Shown here: positions 17,692 to 26,438 of the stretch, piece by piece | How the letters are laid out: every line of letters begins with the position of its first letter | Numbering within the stretch: position 1 is the stretch's first letter | Assembly (NCBI GenBank): GCA_964437365.1 | Contig: CAYTGM010000002.1 | Coordinates: 124,001-188,000, forward strand | DNA from: CAYTGM01 sp964437365 | GTDB lineage: Bacteria > Sumerlaeota > Sumerlaeia > SLMS01 | Reading direction: 5' to 3' | Length of the DNA: 64,000 bases | Position numbers and translations under genes: made by a program | The notes under the pieces: generated by a model | The model's database searches: none | Seen by the model: only the letters and a program-made list of their open reading frames with translations | What the model was told of the DNA's origin: nothing

Positions 17692-17868
17692 TGACATTTT
17701 AGAATGCTCTTCAGAAGTTCTGCTCATGACTATGCTGCCTGCGAACAGTAGCTCGGAGCGCCTGAAAGCCTTGAAACAGCACCACGATCGCTAATGTTTC
17801 CAAGTACACAGATTCAAATCACCCCTCTCGCTCACCATCTTTTCGAACCATTACTTCTGAAGATCACT

Positions 17869-18603
17869 TCAGGTGATCGAGAATTGAAAAAGCGTAACAG
17901 CAGCAAGGCAGGCCGTTTCCGCACGTAGAATTACTTCTCCCGGAAATGTTGCAACTGCGATACTTTTCTCTTTGAATAGCTTGATCTCTTCATCACTCCA
18001 GCCTCCTTCTGGACCGATGAGTATCATGACCGATCGCGACTCCCTTTGCATCTGCGCAAGTCCATCGGGTGCTCCTCCCCTCTCTACAAGAGCATAAGGT
18101 ATGACGTCGGCTGCCGAGGATAACTCAAGAGCTCCGACGGGTGACATGAAGTTGTATAATTCGGGAAGCCAGGCTCTCTCAGATTGCTTTAAAGCTTCCT
18201 TGATAACCTTATCCCACTTCTGAAGCTTCTTTTCCTGTCTCGCTTTATCAAGTCTGACTTCCGACCTGTCTGTCAGCAAAGGGATGAAGCCGGTGATTCC
18301 AAGTTCCGTACAACGTTGGATCATATCCTCCCAGTGATGAGATTTCGTGACTGATGCCGCCAGAATAAGCTGAGAATCTGATCTGGCTATCGTCCGGGTT
18401 GATTTGATAACACCGGAAAGACTTCGTTTGCCGACTTCCGTTGCTTGGACCTCAGCAAAAGTTCCCTTACCATCAAAGGCTAAGAAGGAGTCGCCGGCAT
18501 TCAATCTTAGAACTCGAGTAAGATGGATTGCCTCTTCATCAGTCACCTGGATCTTCTCTCCCTCAAAATAGGGACCTTCATGATAAATGCGATATTGTCT
18601 CAC
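17869..18603 (-). CDS. rsmE: 16S rRNA (uracil-1498-N3)-methyltransferase RsmE
   Basis: SPOUT-class methyltransferase that makes m3U1498 in 16S rRNA. 244 residues: N-terminal PUA-like domain (HLTRVLRLNAGDSFLAFDGKG), then the trefoil-knot domain with QRCTELGITGFIPLLTDRS, KEALKQSERAWLPEL, ILIGPEGGWSDEEI and LGxxILRAETA-like EVILRAETACLAA. All family blocks are present. It is divergent from the zinc-ribbon gene at 18688. Confidence 0.94.
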   Translation of the reverse strand: MRQYRIYHEGPYFEGEKIQVTDEEAIHLTRVLRLNAGDSFLAFDGKGTFAEVQATEVGKRSLSGVIKSTRTIARSDSQLILAASVTKSHHWEDMIQRCTELGITGFIPLLTDRSEVRLDKARQEKKLQKWDKVIKEALKQSERAWLPELYNFMSPVGALELSSAADVIPYALVERGGAPDGLAQMQRESRSVMILIGPEGGWSDEEIKLFKEKSIAVATFPGEVILRAETACLAAVTLFQFSIT

Positions 18604-18687
18604 CTTGATCGTCCTGAATAATAGTGAAGTATTGCCATTACAATCTGGCGATGCGAATTTTTCCGTGCTGAAGACAGGCCACAGATC

Positions 18688-19854
18688 ATGCGTAAATGCC
18701 CCACATGCGGCTTTAATAATCCTGACTCGAGAGATCGCTGCGTCAAGTGTTCAACCGGACTGGTATCCATGAAGGCAGAGGAGCTCCCGAAGAAATCCAG
18801 GGTTCCTGCTGTTCAGCTCAATTTGTTTGGTATACTTCGCAGGAATCTCTACTTTCTTAAAGAAAAACTTCACTGGGAATTGCCCGACCGAGCACCTCAT
18901 CGCTTTCCCTGGTCGGCCGCCTATCTCGCGTTAATTCCCGGAGGAGGTGCCGTCTATAACAAGCAACCCACTAAAGCCCTTGTCTATGGGTCTATCCAGG
19001 TTATGTCGATCGTTGCAGTGATTATAACGATCCTGCATCCCTGGAATAACTATATTCTTCTTATATCGTTGTTCTGGCATTTCTTCGCAATGGCAGATGC
19101 CTACTCAACCGCAGTGAAAATCAATGGGATGAACTGGAGCTGGAAGTCACTCTTGGCAGTCTGTTGCTCTTTCATCTTCCTTTTTTGTTCCAGTCTATTT
19201 TTCCTGCAGTTTTTCGGACAGGACTTCTTTCAGCTCGTCACTGTCAAAACACCGGCTCTTGCCCCAAAGATTCAGAAGGGAGACAAGTACTTTGTCTTGA
19301 AATGGCCTTTCGGCAAATCCTCCATAAAGCCAGGGAGTCTTGTCTATTATGATCCCCCCAGATTCGCTTATCATCGACCCGGTGCCCTCAGCACAGACAC
19401 CTATTCTATAAATGAAGAGAATTCATTTGGAGTGATTACGGCTCGGGAGGGAGATCTTGTATCCTGGGAAAGTCCCGAAACTGTAAAAGTCAATGAAGTG
19501 CTGATTTCACCCAATCGACTGCCTGTATACCCCGAGGGAATTCCGGGCAGGATGGAGTTCCGTATCCCCGAAGAACACTTTGCTATCATTTTCAGTCACA
19601 GTATCAGTGAAGGAGGGATTACTGGAGATATTCTAGAAAAAGTTGGCTTTGGGCAAACAAGCTTTAAAGTGACCCTTCCCAACCCTCGTCAGGCGCTGGC
19701 TGAGGGAATGTACATGGAGCTTTATGATGAAGCGATTAAAGTCCATGAAGACGAGATCTATGGAGTCGTTCTTTTTAGATACTATCCCCCGGAAAGAAGG
19801 AAATGGTTTGGCACCTCATCGGGGCTATGGGAAGAATATCCTCCCTATAAATAA
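18688..19854 (+). CDS. Zinc-ribbon membrane protein with inactive signal-peptidase-I-like domain
   Basis: 388 residues. An N-terminal zinc ribbon has C4, C7, C18 and C21 (CPTCGFNNPDSRDRCVKC). Three to four membrane segments follow (about 75-180, including a PGGGAVYNKQPTKALVYG turn like TM2-type proteins). The C-terminal domain reads ALAPKIQKGDKYFVLK, which aligns with the signal peptidase I box SMxPTLxxGDxxxV but has Ala (residue 190) at the nucleophile Ser. The region of the catalytic Lys reads TAREGD without Lys. It is therefore probably a non-catalytic SPase-like fold facing the periplasm. A true peptidase with an unusual active site is the less likely alternative. The FAD oxidase gene follows after 32 bases. 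Confidence 0.75.
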   Translation: MRKCPTCGFNNPDSRDRCVKCSTGLVSMKAEELPKKSRVPAVQLNLFGILRRNLYFLKEKLHWELPDRAPHRFPWSAAYLALIPGGGAVYNKQPTKALVYGSIQVMSIVAVIITILHPWNNYILLISLFWHFFAMADAYSTAVKINGMNWSWKSLLAVCCSFIFLFCSSLFFLQFFGQDFFQLVTVKTPALAPKIQKGDKYFVLKWPFGKSSIKPGSLVYYDPPRFAYHRPGALSTDTYSINEENSFGVITAREGDLVSWESPETVKVNEVLISPNRLPVYPEGIPGRMEFRIPEEHFAIIFSHSISEGGITGDILEKVGFGQTSFKVTLPNPRQALAEGMYMELYDEAIKVHEDEIYGVVLFRYYPPERRKWFGTSSGLWEEYPPYK

Positions 19855-19886
19855 TAACTATTTACCCCTGATTTGACACATAGAAT

Positions 19887-22769
19887 ATGAAAACGACAAA
19901 GAAAACGAAGTACATTACCCTTATGAGGGAAGAATTTGGTGAAAGGTTTCTTGGAGATCATCTTTCCCGAGGAATCTTCAGTACGGACGCCAGTATATAC
20001 ATGCAAAAGCCTCATGGGATTCTCTATCCGAAGAACTCACATGAGGTCCGTAAAGCCGTCCAATTATCCCGGGAAAACAGTATCCCGATTCTTGTTCGAG
20101 GAGGCGGGACGAGTCTGGCAGGACAAACTACTGCCCGTGGGGCATTAGTCATTGATGTTAGCCGCTACATGAATCGTATCGGCCATCTTGATGCTGATGA
20201 AAAGACAATCATCGTTGAACCGGGTGTTGTACGCGACGAGCTGAACCGGGCGATTGCCTCTGAAGGACTCATGTTTGCGCCAGAAACATCAACAAGTAAC
20301 AGAGCAAACATTGGTGGAATGATCGCCAATAATTCAAGCGGAATGATGTCTATACGATATGGCACAACCATCGACCATGTCGTCGCTCTTGAGGTCTTGT
20401 TGCCGAATGGAGAAATAGAGTGGGTTGGACCCCGCGATAGCATGACCGATCGTGGGAAAGCATGGCTCAACCAAACTGAGTCTCTGCTCAAGATGTACGA
20501 AGACCTGATCCTTGAGAAAACACCTGACGTCATCCGACGTGTTGGGGGATATACGGTAGATCGAATCCTTAATCAGGATAACCCTAATCTTGCAAGTCTC
20601 TTTGTAGGAAGTGAAGGCACGCTGGGGATCATCCTGAGAGCGAAGCTGAAGCTCGTTCCGCAACTTAAGGAAATAGCTCTCCTCGCCATTCACTTTAAAT
20701 CTCTGGAGGAGTCTTTAAGAGCGGTTCCTGAAATGGTGAAGACAGATCCATTAAGTATCGAATTCATGGATCAGAAGCTTTTAAGGCTTTGTAAAACAAA
20801 CCCTTCCACAATGCATCTCATCAGTTGGCTGAAAGGTGATCCGGAAGCTGTTCTTGCCGTTGAGTTTGAACATGAGAAGAAGGATGTCGCTCAAGATAAA
20901 GCCATCCAACTGGAAACCCGTCTTAAAGAAGCGGGCTTCCACTTTCATTCGGAACGAGTATTTGAGCCTTGGCAACGGAAGGAAGTCCTTGAATCAAGAA
21001 AACTGGGGCTTGGGGTGATGTCCAGGGTCAAAGAAGATGCTAAGCCGATTAGTTTCATCGAAGATGCCTGCGTTCCAGTTGACAATCTTGCCGATTACGT
21101 CCGCGAGGTCTATGAGGTTTTGGATAAAGAAAATGTGCCTGTTGTCACCTATGGGCATGCGAGTGTTGGTGTTTTGCATATAAAGCCTGCGCTCGACTTG
21201 AAAAAAACTCATGACCGAAAAAAATGTCGCCGAATCAGTCGTCAGGTAATGGAAATATGCCGTAAATACAAAGGATCATGGTCTGGTGAGCATGGAGACG
21301 GTATTGCCAGAGGAGCCTACAACGAAGAATTCTGGGGTAAGGAAATGATCACCGTTTTTCGCTCCATAAAGAAACTGTATGATTCTGAGGGACTATTGAA
21401 CCCCGGAAAGATATACGACACACCATCACTGACGGGGCCATTGCGCTATACACAAGGTTATGAACAATCAAATTTGGAAACAGTATTCAAGTTTTCTGAA
21501 GAAGGAGACCTGCAGAAAGCGGTTGAAATGTGTAATGGAGTCGGTGCCTGCAGAAAAACGGGAAGCGGAACCATGTGTCCGAGCTACATGGCTACTCGTG
21601 ATGAACGACACTCCACTCGCGGAAGAGCAAACGCTCTAAGGCTAACGCTATCCGGGCAGTATGCAGGAGGGGATTTCTCCAGCCCCGAACTCTACAAAGT
21701 CTTGGATCTATGCCTTGAATGCAAAGCGTGCAAGACAGAATGCCCCAATGCAGTGGACATGTCTAAGATGAAATCAGAATTTCTTCACCACTGGCATAAG
21801 AAGAACGGAGCAAAACTCAGGGAACGAGTCTTCGCGAATTCCCCTTTAACTGCCTCCCTTATTTCTGGACCTCTCGCCGAACTGAATAACAGGCTTCTTG
21901 CTCAACCGCTCATAAAGAGATTGCTCTCAAGCTTTCTCGGTATAGCTCCGAAGAGGAATCTGCCGACTTATGCTTCAGAAAAGTTTGAAACCTGGTTTGT
22001 GAATGAAGGTAAAGCTGGGCAGCCATCAAAGCCCATCAGGACGATCGCACTATTTGCTGATACTTATATACGCTATCACGAGCCACAGCTGGGGAAGTGG
22101 GCGGTAAGAGTGCTTCAGTCTCTTGGCTATAAGGTTCTCCTGGCAAGGGCGGGGTGCTGTGGGCGCCCCTGGATCAGCAAGGGCTTTCTTGATAAGGCTG
22201 CAACTATTGCCGACAGTACGTTACGGGATCTTAGTCGATATGTGAATAAGGGAGTTCCAATTATCACCATCGAGCCAAGCTGTCACAGTTCTCTTCTTCA
22301 GGATCTGCCAGATCTAAGCACTCTTGACTATTCAAAGGACAAAATGAATAGAGGTGTTTACAGCTTCGAAGACTTCATTGCAGCGCAAATCGACTCAGGC
22401 GAACTGACCCTTCAGGAAAATCTAAAAGGTACTTTCCTCTTTCACGGACATTGTCATCAAAAGAGCATGGGGTTGAATCGCGCTGTTCATCGTGTCTTCT
22501 CTTCAGCCGGTGAGAAGGTCACGTTGCAGGAAGTGGATTCTGGGTGTTGTGGGATGGCAGGGAGTTTTGGCTATGAGAAAGAGCACTATGAAATTTCGAT
22601 GAAGCTTGCCAATGACCGTCTTTTTCCAGCGATTGATGCTGCGGGTGATCATACAACGATCATTGCCAACGGGTTTTCTTGCAGGCATCAGATCAAGGAT
22701 GGCCGTAACCGGGATGCGGTTCATGTCGCTGAGGCTTTGGGCAGAGCTCTTCAATTGCCAGATCCCTGA
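19887..22769 (+). CDS. FAD/4Fe-4S oxidoreductase, GlcD-GlcF fusion (D-2-hydroxyacid / D-lactate dehydrogenase type)
   Basis: Oxidises a D-2-hydroxyacid such as D-lactate or D-2-hydroxyglutarate and passes electrons through Fe-S centres. 960 residues: FAD-binding PCMH domain about 40-260 (RGGGTSLAGQT, PGVVRDELN, IGGMIANNSSG, GSEGTLGI), FAD-oxidase C domain to about 515 (SGEHGDGIARG, DSEGLLNPGK), then a ferredoxin domain with CNGVGACRKTGSGTMCPSY and CLECKACKTECPNAVD, and two CCG cysteine-rich domains (AGCCGRPW, SGCCGMAG). This is the YdiJ/Dld-II arrangement and length. A membrane anchor is not visible. The physiological substrate cannot be set from sequence. Confidence 0.9.
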   Translation: MKTTKKTKYITLMREEFGERFLGDHLSRGIFSTDASIYMQKPHGILYPKNSHEVRKAVQLSRENSIPILVRGGGTSLAGQTTARGALVIDVSRYMNRIGHLDADEKTIIVEPGVVRDELNRAIASEGLMFAPETSTSNRANIGGMIANNSSGMMSIRYGTTIDHVVALEVLLPNGEIEWVGPRDSMTDRGKAWLNQTESLLKMYEDLILEKTPDVIRRVGGYTVDRILNQDNPNLASLFVGSEGTLGIILRAKLKLVPQLKEIALLAIHFKSLEESLRAVPEMVKTDPLSIEFMDQKLLRLCKTNPSTMHLISWLKGDPEAVLAVEFEHEKKDVAQDKAIQLETRLKEAGFHFHSERVFEPWQRKEVLESRKLGLGVMSRVKEDAKPISFIEDACVPVDNLADYVREVYEVLDKENVPVVTYGHASVGVLHIKPALDLKKTHDRKKCRRISRQVMEICRKYKGSWSGEHGDGIARGAYNEEFWGKEMITVFRSIKKLYDSEGLLNPGKIYDTPSLTGPLRYTQGYEQSNLETVFKFSEEGDLQKAVEMCNGVGACRKTGSGTMCPSYMATRDERHSTRGRANALRLTLSGQYAGGDFSSPELYKVLDLCLECKACKTECPNAVDMSKMKSEFLHHWHKKNGAKLRERVFANSPLTASLISGPLAELNNRLLAQPLIKRLLSSFLGIAPKRNLPTYASEKFETWFVNEGKAGQPSKPIRTIALFADTYIRYHEPQLGKWAVRVLQSLGYKVLLARAGCCGRPWISKGFLDKAATIADSTLRDLSRYVNKGVPIITIEPSCHSSLLQDLPDLSTLDYSKDKMNRGVYSFEDFIAAQIDSGELTLQENLKGTFLFHGHCHQKSMGLNRAVHRVFSSAGEKVTLQEVDSGCCGMAGSFGYEKEHYEISMKLANDRLFPAIDAAGDHTTIIANGFSCRHQIKDGRNRDAVHVAEALGRALQLPDP

Positions 22770-22788
22770 TCTTTTGGCGAGAAATCCC

Positions 22789-22819
22789 TTGAATCGCTGC
22801 CAAGGACAGGGCGTATAAT
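22789..22819 (+). promoter_or_regulatory. Possible sigma-70-type promoter for the zinc-ribbon gene at 22953
   Basis: A perfect TATAAT at 22814-22819 with TTGAAT 19 bases upstream (22789-22794). The spacer is longer than ideal. Transcription starting near 22826 would give a leader of about 130 bases containing a hairpin (22833-22857). Confidence 0.4.
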
Positions 22820-22832
22820 CCACTTACCATGT

Positions 22833-22857
22833 GAGAAGAAACGAACTATTTCTTCTC
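22833..22857 (+). terminator. Hairpin in the leader: terminator of the upstream oxidase gene or leader attenuator
   Basis: GAGAAGAAA (22833-22841) pairs perfectly with TTTCTTCTC (22849-22857) around a 7-base loop and is followed by TTCTTT. The stem is G+C-poor. A second, bulged hairpin (CCC/ATAAAC with GTTTAT/GGG) follows at about 22898-22916. Confidence 0.4.
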
Positions 22858-22952
22858 TTCTTTACGAAAACGCCCATGTGACTCCCACTTAGCCCTTATA
22901 AACGGGAGTTTATGGGATTGTATTCGTTACTTTTTTCCTCTAAAAGGACTCA

Positions 22953-23699
22953 ATGCTTATGCTTCCCGAAGTAAGACTGCTCCTCGATATTCAGGAGATT
23001 GATAAAGAAATCCTAGAACTAAAGGACCAGTTAGCTAATTATCCCACCATTTGGGAAGGGATCAAAAAGCAGACTGCTAAACGGAAGGATTCCCACGATA
23101 AAGCGCTGAAAGCGAAAGAACGGAATCAAAAAGATAGAAAACGTGTTGAGCAGAAAATTCGACTCTTCTCTGATGACCTCAAAAGGTCTCAGACACAGGC
23201 AGCAACTGTGAAGACGACAAAAGAGTACGAAGCCACAAATAAACAGACAGAAGCTCTCAAAGCAAAGCTCGCAGCGCTTGAAGAGCAGGGACTCGAACTT
23301 ATTGAGAAAGAACCTGAGCTAGATGCTGAGCTGAAAGAAACTGAGAAAGAGTTTCTCGAAGCTAAAGACCTTTACGATAGCGAAAAGACACGTATTCGTG
23401 AGCAGTTCAACGAGAAGAAGTCTCGAGTAGATGAGCTCGAATCTGAAAAAGCAAAGATGATTGCAAAGATTCCACAGAAGGCTCTCGGAGCCTACGATCG
23501 ACTCTTCAAACGCCATCCCGGAAGTGTTATCGTTCATGTGCAGTCGGGAAGCTGTGGTGGATGCCACTTCGGACTACTGCCAAACGATCTCGTTCAGGTC
23601 CACCGTCAGGAACGAGTTGTGCACTGCCCCAACTGCGGCCGAATTCTTTCTGAAGATGTAGACTACGTCCCTGAAGAAGAAGAGGCCTCTGCAGTTTAA
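22953..23699 (+). CDS. Coiled-coil protein with C-terminal C4 zinc ribbon (zf-RING_7 family)
   Basis: 248 residues. A long antiparallel coiled coil (about 10-185, rich in Lys/Glu, with YEATNKQTEALKAKLAALE) is capped by a zinc ribbon with SGSCGGCHFGL and HCPNCGRIL. This is the widespread family also known from chlamydial CdsZ and helicobacter FlgZ-type proteins; it may bind nucleic acid or secretion/flagellar partners. The precise role here is unknown. An AAAGGA lies 5 bases before the ATG. A lipoprotein gene follows after 28 bases. Confidence 0.85.
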   Translation: MLMLPEVRLLLDIQEIDKEILELKDQLANYPTIWEGIKKQTAKRKDSHDKALKAKERNQKDRKRVEQKIRLFSDDLKRSQTQAATVKTTKEYEATNKQTEALKAKLAALEEQGLELIEKEPELDAELKETEKEFLEAKDLYDSEKTRIREQFNEKKSRVDELESEKAKMIAKIPQKALGAYDRLFKRHPGSVIVHVQSGSCGGCHFGLLPNDLVQVHRQERVVHCPNCGRILSEDVDYVPEEEEASAV

Positions 23700-23727
23700 A
23701 TCTTGGATCGGCGGGAGTCAGCTGTTC

Positions 23728-24921
23728 ATGAACAGAACCCAGTTAAACTCGAAAAAAGCATTTCAGATTCGCCCTGCAAGTCGAACTCTTGCGGGGCCTT
23801 TATTATTATTGATGGGTCTCCTCATAACGGGTTGCTCAACAATCACGATCCAATCGACGCCCCCAGGGGGAAAGATACTCTGGTCGGATAGTGGATACGA
23901 TAATTGGCAAGAGTGGCCCCCGAACGGATGGACCATCGCTGGCGATACGGATCAAACACCATTCAAGAGTATTGGTATATATCGTAACGCCTATTTCATC
24001 ACCGTAGAACAAGAAGGGTATATTCGTCCCTTGCCTCAGGTCGTTCAGCTCTACGCCTTTCGCAATGAAGACCTTAAATTTGAATTAACGGAGACACCAG
24101 AAACAACTGCAAGACGTATGAGAGAGAGTGGATTCGTCTACTATCAGGATGAGTGGGTTGATCCTGAAGTTGCAGGAGTTGTAGAGTATAAGGGCGAGGT
24201 GATGCCCCAGGAAGTTGCCTATACACTGCAAATGCGTGATAAAGGCTTTGTGCTTTATGAAGATGAATGGGTAACACCAGAAGAAGCTGAGAGAAGAGAA
24301 GTCGAAGACAATGTCGCAAGAGGTCTGGTTCAGTTTCGCGGACGCTGGGTAACAGAATCACAAAAAGAAGAAGAAGAAAAGATTTCAGAACTTGTCCAGA
24401 CTTTCTCAGAGACCGAGGAAACAGCAGAATTACCTGCTCCCAGAATCGTTGGAAATATTGGCCTCAGAGCGGCGCAAGTTCAATTAAATAACAGTAGCCA
24501 GCAAAGAATTCAGTTCTATTTCGACGGCCCCGTATCGAGGTTCTATGAGTTGGACCCATATACTAGCCTTGGTGTATCCACAGATTCACGACTCATCATT
24601 CCAGAGGGCAGATATGACATCGCCGTTGTTCCAACCGGGTTGGACTCTCTCGGACGTGATATACAGAAGAGTGAACAAATGGGTCTTTCCGATGATCAGG
24701 GTGAAGTGACGACAAAGCCTCAATTTGGTTCATGGCCCCTCGCAGTCGGCAGGTTGTACAGCTTTACCTTCACAGGTGCCTCGGAAGCACTCCCAGAAGA
24801 CATCAGTGAGTTTGAACTTCCCGACACGCAACTCGATATAGTCGTTCCAGAAATTAACGTTCCAGAAATTGAAAGAAAAGAACGACCTGAAAGAAGAGGC
24901 CGCCCGGGCTCGTGGCCATGA
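23728..24921 (+). CDS. Lipoprotein with PEGA-like domain and repeated W-V motif
   Basis: 397 residues. A long n-region precedes a hydrophobic stretch and the lipobox LITGC (about residue 36). A PEGA-like start (STPPGGKILW) follows. Then a motif of about 20 residues is repeated three times: GFVYYQDEWVDPE, GFVLYEDEWVTPEE and GLVQFRGRWVTES, between about 130 and 220. The rest is beta-rich and the tail is charged. It is probably exposed in the periplasm or at the outer membrane. No function recognised. It is convergent with the exported protein gene at 24944. Confidence 0.78.
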   Translation: MNRTQLNSKKAFQIRPASRTLAGPLLLLMGLLITGCSTITIQSTPPGGKILWSDSGYDNWQEWPPNGWTIAGDTDQTPFKSIGIYRNAYFITVEQEGYIRPLPQVVQLYAFRNEDLKFELTETPETTARRMRESGFVYYQDEWVDPEVAGVVEYKGEVMPQEVAYTLQMRDKGFVLYEDEWVTPEEAERREVEDNVARGLVQFRGRWVTESQKEEEEKISELVQTFSETEETAELPAPRIVGNIGLRAAQVQLNNSSQQRIQFYFDGPVSRFYELDPYTSLGVSTDSRLIIPEGRYDIAVVPTGLDSLGRDIQKSEQMGLSDDQGEVTTKPQFGSWPLAVGRLYSFTFTGASEALPEDISEFELPDTQLDIVVPEINVPEIERKERPERRGRPGSWP

Positions 24922-24943
24922 TAGTATTAATGAGGTTCTCGCC

Positions 24944-25597
24944 TTATTGATTCCCTTCCTTCATCAGGAAAAGCTTACGTGAGACTTCGATGATCGGAGG
25001 GTTCGAGACAGGGATTTTATCTGAACTTTCAGAAATAACGACCCCGGGCTGGATCTTCAGTTGATTAAAGAAAAGCTGAAGCGATTCGGGAGTTTCACGA
25101 GGTATATCAAAGTCTATATCGATTGCCACAGATTTGCCTCCCTCAATCTCGACTTTCTTTAAAAAATAGGATTCCGTTTCAACTCGCTCGATCACATTCC
25201 GTTCACCACGCGTATAAGCGGGCTTTAATCTCCGAGCAGGAAAATCCCTCGATGAGTTATCCCATCTTAAATTGACAGTTGAAGATCCTTTGGGAGTCTC
25301 AACCTGTTCATATTCACCAGCCTGTTGATTAAACCAGACGTATAGACTCTCTTCGGGAAGAGTGAAGAATAGCGAGTCTGTGTTCTCTGAATTATCGACC
25401 TCCAGAGTGACCCTGTATAAGGCGTGATTCAATGGACCATGAGATACAAGACGTATTGCGGGTGAAGTCTCAAAATCAACTGGCTCAGGCATTGCACTCG
25501 TCACAATTGTCGAGGCTTCTCCCCCTCGGGCGCAGAAGATCATCAGGGCTGCTAGGACAAAGAATGATCTAAAATAACAAAATACTACAGACCGCAT
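24944..25597 (-). CDS. Exported protein of unknown function
   Basis: From ATG 25597 the protein has 217 residues and begins with a signal peptide (MRSVVFCYF, hydrophobic core, then RGGEAS). The frame opens at 25654, but that would overlap the divergent gene at 25645 and add a non-signal extension; a GGAG lies 11 bases before 25597. The mature part is beta-rich with no cysteines or catalytic motif that I recognise. It is divergent from the lipoprotein at 25645, so the two may share a regulatory region of under 50 bases. Confidence 0.7.
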   Translation of the reverse strand: MRSVVFCYFRSFFVLAALMIFCARGGEASTIVTSAMPEPVDFETSPAIRLVSHGPLNHALYRVTLEVDNSENTDSLFFTLPEESLYVWFNQQAGEYEQVETPKGSSTVNLRWDNSSRDFPARRLKPAYTRGERNVIERVETESYFLKKVEIEGGKSVAIDIDFDIPRETPESLQLFFNQLKIQPGVVISESSDKIPVSNPPIIEVSRKLFLMKEGNQ

Positions 25598-25644
25598 AGA
25601 ACTTAAGGCTCCATCAATCAATCTGAACGGATTACAGCTTCTCC

Positions 25645-26430
25645 ATGGTTTCAACTCAATACCTTCCTTCTCTTTTTCTACTGCTTCTTATCTTTTCAGG
25701 CTGTTCCTACGACAGAAGAGATCTGGTCCGCTATGACCTGATGGTACCCGGTACAGAAAAGGAAGTCCTGGATGTAGGAAAGGTTTTCACGGCAGGGGAG
25801 CATAAACTAAACACCTATCAACGATATTTCAACGGAAACGACGACAAGTTGACAAGTCGGGTTTTAACGCGCTCACCTCAGCTCGATAATCGCTGGATCG
25901 CCCTGGACCAGGAAGGAGGCTTCATCTCGTTTCTTCTCGACGAAGATTTCCTTCAGATTCCCGCGGCAAAGAATGGTCGTCGTGAAAGCTTTATTCGCTT
26001 TGAACCGTACCTATCCTACTCACCAACAAGGATGACTCTGGGCGATACTCATGAATCAGCAGTAGATTTTGAAGTCTGGAATCAAGAAGAAAGCGGGCGA
26101 AGAACAGGAAATCTCTCAATCAAGACTGTCTATACCGGAACGAATCCTATTGAACTTTCAGAACTTGGGACTCTGAATTGCCCCCGTATCGACTCAACGA
26201 TTCTTCTTAATCTGAGCTATGGACTTTCTGTCTCTGTAGAACAGAGCCAGTGGTTTCACGGACTCTATGGCGAGGTCCTTCAGGATGTTCAAGGGAACGT
26301 TGAGCTTCTTTCAGTACCACTTTACAAGTTCACGGCTAGACAGCAATTGATCAGTTCTGAACGAATCGATTCTGAAGAGGTGTTGAGAATCCTTCTGGAG
26401 AACAGGTTTTCAGAGACGCTCAATGATTAA
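25645..26430 (+). CDS. Lipoprotein of unknown function
   Basis: 261 residues with a type II signal peptide; lipobox IFSGC, mature N terminus CSYDRRDL. The mature protein is beta-rich and contains several aromatic and charged strands, without a recognised domain. It ends 8 bases before the stop of the convergent lipoprotein at 26439. The start at ATG 25645 has no strong ribosome binding site (CTTCTCC upstream), so a nearby alternative is possible, but the signal peptide fits this start. Confidence 0.72.
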   Translation: MVSTQYLPSLFLLLLIFSGCSYDRRDLVRYDLMVPGTEKEVLDVGKVFTAGEHKLNTYQRYFNGNDDKLTSRVLTRSPQLDNRWIALDQEGGFISFLLDEDFLQIPAAKNGRRESFIRFEPYLSYSPTRMTLGDTHESAVDFEVWNQEESGRRTGNLSIKTVYTGTNPIELSELGTLNCPRIDSTILLNLSYGLSVSVEQSQWFHGLYGEVLQDVQGNVELLSVPLYKFTARQQLISSERIDSEEVLRILLENRFSETLND

Positions 26431-26438
26431 CCCATTCC

